This document shows positions 13,179 to 15,438 of a stretch of 15,438 nt of DNA, piece by piece. The stretch spans positions 1 through 15,438 of the forward strand of contig NZ_DIUM01000136.1 in assembly GCF_002423035.1 (NCBI RefSeq). The letters are read 5' to 3'. The notes under the pieces were generated by a model. That model was not told the origin of the DNA and made no database searches. It was given only the letters and a program-made list of their open reading frames with translations. The stretch comes from Thiocapsa sp. UBA6158 (GTDB lineage: Bacteria > Pseudomonadota > Gammaproteobacteria > Chromatiales > Chromatiaceae). Made by a program: the position numbers and the translations under genes. Position 1 is the stretch's first letter, and the number at the start of each line of letters is the position of its first letter.

Positions 13179-13185
13179 TTACATT
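13157..13185 (+). promoter_or_regulatory. Divergent promoter under operator control
   Basis: TTGATT (13157-13162), a 17-nt spacer and TACATT (13180-13185) form a plausible sigma-70-type promoter reading right. The third operator-like copy (13165-13178) fills its spacer, so binding there would block it. Confidence 0.45.
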
Positions 13186-13191
13186 ATGGGG

Positions 13192-13407
13192 AGTGACGCT
13201 GATCTGGCCCCGACGAGAGTTGAGCAATGCGAATGCGCGCCGAAGAGGTTGAGGTGGTACAAGCCACCCGAAATGCAGGCGATCGGAACGGGACATCCGG
13301 ACGGCCGATGAAGTCGCGATAGCGGCAACGGCGAAGCCGTGCCCAGCGCCATCGGATCGAGAAGACAGCGTCAGCAAGGGCCGGGTTCACCCCCGGCCCT
13401 TTCATTT
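13192..13407 (+). ncRNA. Candidate short terminated transcript
   Basis: From the predicted promoter to the terminator at 13378-13407 there are about 215 nt with no gene preceded by a ribosome binding site. Local inverted repeats are visible, for example GGTGG/CCACC near 13253-13270 and GGCA-CGGC/GCCGTGCC near 13323-13343. A 41-codon frame at 13186-13311 exists, but its ATG lies right at the -10 end, which would make the message almost leaderless. A small regulatory RNA is therefore possible. Expression cannot be judged from sequence. Confidence 0.3.
13378..13407 (+). terminator. Rho-independent terminator
   Basis: GGGCCGGG (13378-13385) and CCCGGCCC (13392-13399) form a perfect 8-bp stem, followed by TTTCATTT. 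It closes the region transcribed rightward from 13185. Confidence 0.75.
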
Positions 13408-13414
13408 GGCGAAA

Positions 13415-13430
13415 CCGCGTCGACACGCGG
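13415..13430. promoter_or_regulatory. Inverted repeat ahead of the 53-aa gene
   Basis: CCGCGT (13415-13420) and ACGCGG (13425-13430) form a perfect inverted repeat around CGAC, about 60 bp upstream of the start at 13489. It may be an operator or a small leader hairpin. Confidence 0.25.
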
Positions 13431-13488
13431 TCGCGTCGGAGATGGTCGGCCGGCGCCTGATGTGCCTGACCCAGTGGAGTTCTCCCCC

Positions 13489-13650
13489 ATGTCCTTCAAC
13501 GCCATCGTTGCGCTCGCCAACATCGCCAACGTGCTCTTGCATCTCAACAATGCACGCTCGGCGATGAAGATCGGGATGAGCCCCGCAAGCTCTTTCCGGT
13601 GGGCCGCCTTCTCGAGCGGCCTCACGGCTTACTTCGGCCTGATCGCGTGA
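13489..13650 (+). CDS. 53-aa small membrane-associated protein
   Basis: ATG 13489 has GGAG (13475-13478) 10 nt upstream. The longer open frame is not used because it would run through the terminator at 13378. The product MSFNAIVALANIANVLLHLN (1-20) forms one hydrophobic to amphipathic helix. The C-terminus, with AFSSGLTAYFGLIA, could insert in a membrane. No family was recognised. It is followed by a strong terminator at 13762-13800 and so is probably a monocistronic unit, as in phage or ICE cargo. Confidence 0.6.
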   Translation: MSFNAIVALANIANVLLHLNNARSAMKIGMSPASSFRWAAFSSGLTAYFGLIA

Positions 13651-13761
13651 CACGACACTGAAGGCGAAACCGGCCGGCATCGTGATGTGCTGGCCGGTCG
13701 CCGGGGAATTGAGCAGCCCCGGCCCGACGAGCGCGCAAGCGCCTTTGGCCTGCTCAATCGA

Positions 13762-13800
13762 AAAGCCCCGCCGCGGGTGGATCCGCGACGGGGCTTTATT
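13762..13800 (+). terminator. Strong rho-independent terminator
   Basis: AAAGCCCCG (13762-13770) pairs with CGGGGCTTT (13789-13797), and CGCGG (13772-13776) with CCGCG (13783-13787), around GTGGAT, followed by ATT. The matching A run on the left arm means it could also work on the other strand. It ends the 53-aa gene unit. Confidence 0.85.
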
Positions 13801-13828
13801 CCTGCAACCCTCTGGCTCGAGGTTCGCA

Positions 13829-14653
13829 ATGCTGTTTCTTACCATATGCCTCCGCGTGTCGGCAATGCTCGCCGGCATCGCGCTGATCGTCGCCCAAGTG
13901 CTCCAGAACCTGGAGTTCCTGGGCTGGCCCTCTCCATCCACCGGGTTGGGGCTCGCCGCGATCGTCGTGCCTGTTGCGATGGCGATCACGGTTTCAGTAA
14001 TGGAGCTCGCCAGAGACGAGCGCCGATACGGTTTCGTCGCCGTGGCGTTCTTCGTGCTCCTCTGTGGTCTAGGCCACACCTTCGTGGTCGCGTTCGAGCG
14101 GAGCGCCCATGCACGTGACGTGCAGGCCGCAGCGAAGTCTGGCAACAATGCGCCTTACAATCTAGCTTCGAAGGCTTGGAAAGACGCCGACGCTCGCGTC
14201 ACCAAGCTGGAGGACGAGTTGCGCACGGCCCGCAGTACTGGATGCGGGTCCACATGCAAGTCGTTGCAGGCAGACGTCGCCACCGCCAAGACCGAAGCGG
14301 ATGGAGCACGACGCGAGCTTGCCAAGTTGGGCGCACCCGTCGAGACCGCGAGCATGGCCCAGCGATATGGCACGCTGGCCGCGATCATCGATACGTGGCA
14401 CCCGGTGCTTCAACCTCTGGCGATAGAGGTTGGCGCGCTGTGCCTCATCGGAATGGCGCTACCGCGTGTGCGCCGCTCCCAATCCTCCGATGGTCAGTTG
14501 CAGCGTCCTGCGACGAAAGTGGAGGAGGCCGAGGTCGCCATCCGAGCTCTCCGTGAGGAGACCGGTGGCGATCTCGGTACGGTGCGCGAGGTGGCGAGCC
14601 GGATAGGACACGCGCCGACCACCGTACATCGCGCGCTCAAGCGCGTATCCTGA
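13829..14653 (+). CDS. Membrane protein with coiled coil and C-terminal helix-turn-helix
   Basis: ATG 13829 follows GAGG at 7 nt. The open frame extends left to 13682, but that part overlaps the terminator at 13762-13800 and is not protein-like. The 274-aa product has membrane segments near 7-27 (SAMLAGIALIVAQVL), 39-58 (LGLAAIVVPVAMAITVSV), 68-88 (FVAVAFFVLLCGLGHTFVV) and 192-212 (LQPLAIEVGALCLIGMAL). Between the third and fourth is a coiled-coil-like region about 113-168 with Cys139 and Cys143. The end (247-271, DLGTVREVASRIGHAPTTVH) looks like a winged-helix/helix-turn-helix DNA-binding motif. A membrane-tethered regulator is one reading, but no function is established. A terminator follows directly. 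Confidence 0.8.
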   Translation: MLFLTICLRVSAMLAGIALIVAQVLQNLEFLGWPSPSTGLGLAAIVVPVAMAITVSVMELARDERRYGFVAVAFFVLLCGLGHTFVVAFERSAHARDVQAAAKSGNNAPYNLASKAWKDADARVTKLEDELRTARSTGCGSTCKSLQADVATAKTEADGARRELAKLGAPVETASMAQRYGTLAAIIDTWHPVLQPLAIEVGALCLIGMALPRVRRSQSSDGQLQRPATKVEEAEVAIRALREETGGDLGTVREVASRIGHAPTTVHRALKRVS

Positions 14654-14661
14654 TCAACCTG

Positions 14662-14697
14662 AAGCCCGGCCGGGGAGACCCTGCCGGGCTTTTTTTG
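14662..14697 (+). terminator. Rho-independent terminator after the membrane/HTH gene
   Basis: AAGCCCGGC (14662-14670) pairs with GCCGGGCTT (14683-14691) and runs into a string of seven T. Classic form, 9 nt after the stop codon. Confidence 0.92.
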
Positions 14698-14754
14698 TGC
14701 CTGCGTTCCGGCGATCGGATCTGTGTCACGGTTGCAGCAACAGCCCAGCGAAAA

Positions 14755-14771
14755 GCCCATGTTTCATGGGC
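14755..14771 (-). terminator. Rho-independent terminator for the gene at 14782-15345
   Basis: GCCCATG and CATGGGC (14755-14761 and 14765-14771) form a 7-bp stem with a 3-nt loop. On the minus strand they are followed by TTTT (complement of 14751-14754). The hairpin begins 10 bp after the TAG of the minus-strand gene. Confidence 0.75.
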
Positions 14772-14781
14772 GGAACACGCA

Positions 14782-15345
14782 CTATCGCAACCACTCACGG
14801 CGGGCGGAGTGCCGAACGCTGTCACGGATGAGCTTCTCGATGCCCTGGGCCTCGTAGCCCTGGGCGATCGTGATCGAGGTCACCTCTTCGCCGGTCGCCG
14901 ACGCGCGGGCCACCACACGGCGGTTGACGATGATCTCGATGGTCGAGGGGGTCGTCTGGCGCATGGTCGCATAGGTGTGGCCGTCGCCGAGCACGATTCG
15001 TGCGCGGGTGCGGTCGTTGAGGGTGACGAGGGAGGTGGGGTTAAGGCGCCCCCGGTACGGATTTGACAGCATCCTTGGTGTCTCGAGGTCCATCGCCTGG
15101 CGTCGCCCATCAGGATGGACGGCAATGAAACTTAGATTGCAGTGGCAATCGGACTCGATAGCCAGCGGCGCACCGAGGCTCGTGTCCCCTGGCCCCTTGA
15201 GGCTGAAGCCCTCGAATTTGAAAGCCTGATCCACCGGCACCTCGACGCCATCGAGCGCCGCGTGCTTCATGCAGATCACCCCGTCGTTCAGAGCGCTCCA
15301 GCGCTGGTAGATGCGAACCTGCGCTTTGTCCTGCTCGACGAACAC
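14782..15345 (-). CDS. Unknown protein of about 187 aa, start uncertain
   Basis: The frame is open from a stop near 15428 to TAG 14782-14784. The first usual start codon is GTG 15343-15345 (VFVEQDKAQVRIYQRW), without a good ribosome binding site. Upstream residues in the same frame (ITPWRRNCSAENSQF) could belong to it if the true start is unusual or has been lost. The protein contains AIESDCHCNLSFIAVHPDGR with a Cys-His-Cys pattern (CHC) and RIYQRWSALNDGVICMKHA. The C-terminal half has NRRVVARASATGEEVTSITI. I do not recognise the family. A terminator follows at 14755-14771, supporting it as a real transcription unit. An N-terminal truncation is possible. Confidence 0.6.
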   Translation of the reverse strand: MFVEQDKAQVRIYQRWSALNDGVICMKHAALDGVEVPVDQAFKFEGFSLKGPGDTSLGAPLAIESDCHCNLSFIAVHPDGRRQAMDLETPRMLSNPYRGRLNPTSLVTLNDRTRARIVLGDGHTYATMRQTTPSTIEIIVNRRVVARASATGEEVTSITIAQGYEAQGIEKLIRDSVRHSARREWLR

Positions 15346-15438
15346 GAACTGACTATTTTCGGCACTGCAGTTTCGTCGCCAGGGCGTAATGATCGCCGAA
15401 GCCCAACTGAGCAGGTGTGTAGCGCGTCAATCTGGGTG
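15346..15438. other. Right edge, nothing identified
   Basis: The minus-strand frame of the preceding gene continues here without a normal start codon until a stop near 15428. No other structure was recognised. Confidence 0.3.

Overview
The window reads as an accessory (mobile-element-like) segment of a GC-rich proteobacterial genome. An alphaproteobacterium is my best guess, from the base composition, the style of the IS630-type transposase, the TTGAC-type -35 elements and the AlpA-like regulators. This cannot be settled from the window alone. No rRNA, tRNA or core housekeeping gene was found.

Layout. 1-159: 5' end of an IS630-family transposase running off the left edge (minus strand). 246-1239: two small membrane-protein genes on the plus strand, the second ending in a perfect hairpin. 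1218-1487: a degraded fragment and a 45-codon gene on the minus strand. 1583-2565: a XerC/D-like tyrosine recombinase behind a TTGACG promoter that overlaps a perfect inverted repeat. 2566-2719: trailer with possible eroded CRISPR repeats. 2720-3693: CRISPR array of 15 repeats (33 bp) and 14 spacers (32-36 bp). 3694-3820: leader. 3821-9464: minus-strand operon cas3-cas5c-cas8c(with internal cas11c)-cas7c. 9465-10290: mostly non-coding, with an AlpA remnant, a long hairpin and short dispersed repeats. 10291-11253: two-gene minus-strand operon (unknown 108-aa protein plus a uracil-DNA-glycosylase-like protein). 11368-13080: small mobile-element-type genes (helical protein, AlpA regulator, unknown 100-aa protein, ribbon-helix-helix regulator). 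13086-13407: an operator-rich divergent promoter region and a possible short terminated transcript. 13489-14697: a 53-aa membrane protein and a 274-aa membrane/coiled-coil/HTH protein, separated and followed by strong terminators. 14755-15345: an unknown minus-strand gene with its own terminator.

The central system is a type I-C CRISPR-Cas locus with a complete interference set: Cas3 nuclease-helicase, Cas5c crRNA-processing subunit, Cas8c large subunit, a likely internally translated Cas11c, and Cas7c backbone. It has no cas4, cas1 or cas2. These normally lie between cas7 and the array, but here cas7 is followed by only 127 bp of leader. The array should be transcribed on the minus strand, in the same direction as the cas genes. 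Its distal end abuts a tyrosine recombinase gene, so the locus looks like an interference-only cassette carried on, or assembled by, a mobile element.

The right-hand third looks like phage/ICE cargo: short genes, individual terminators, AlpA and ribbon-helix-helix regulators. The most interesting regulatory structure is a set of three near-identical sites (CGTATCCCAATGCA and one inverted copy) between the ribbon-helix-helix gene and a divergent promoter that may drive a short RNA.
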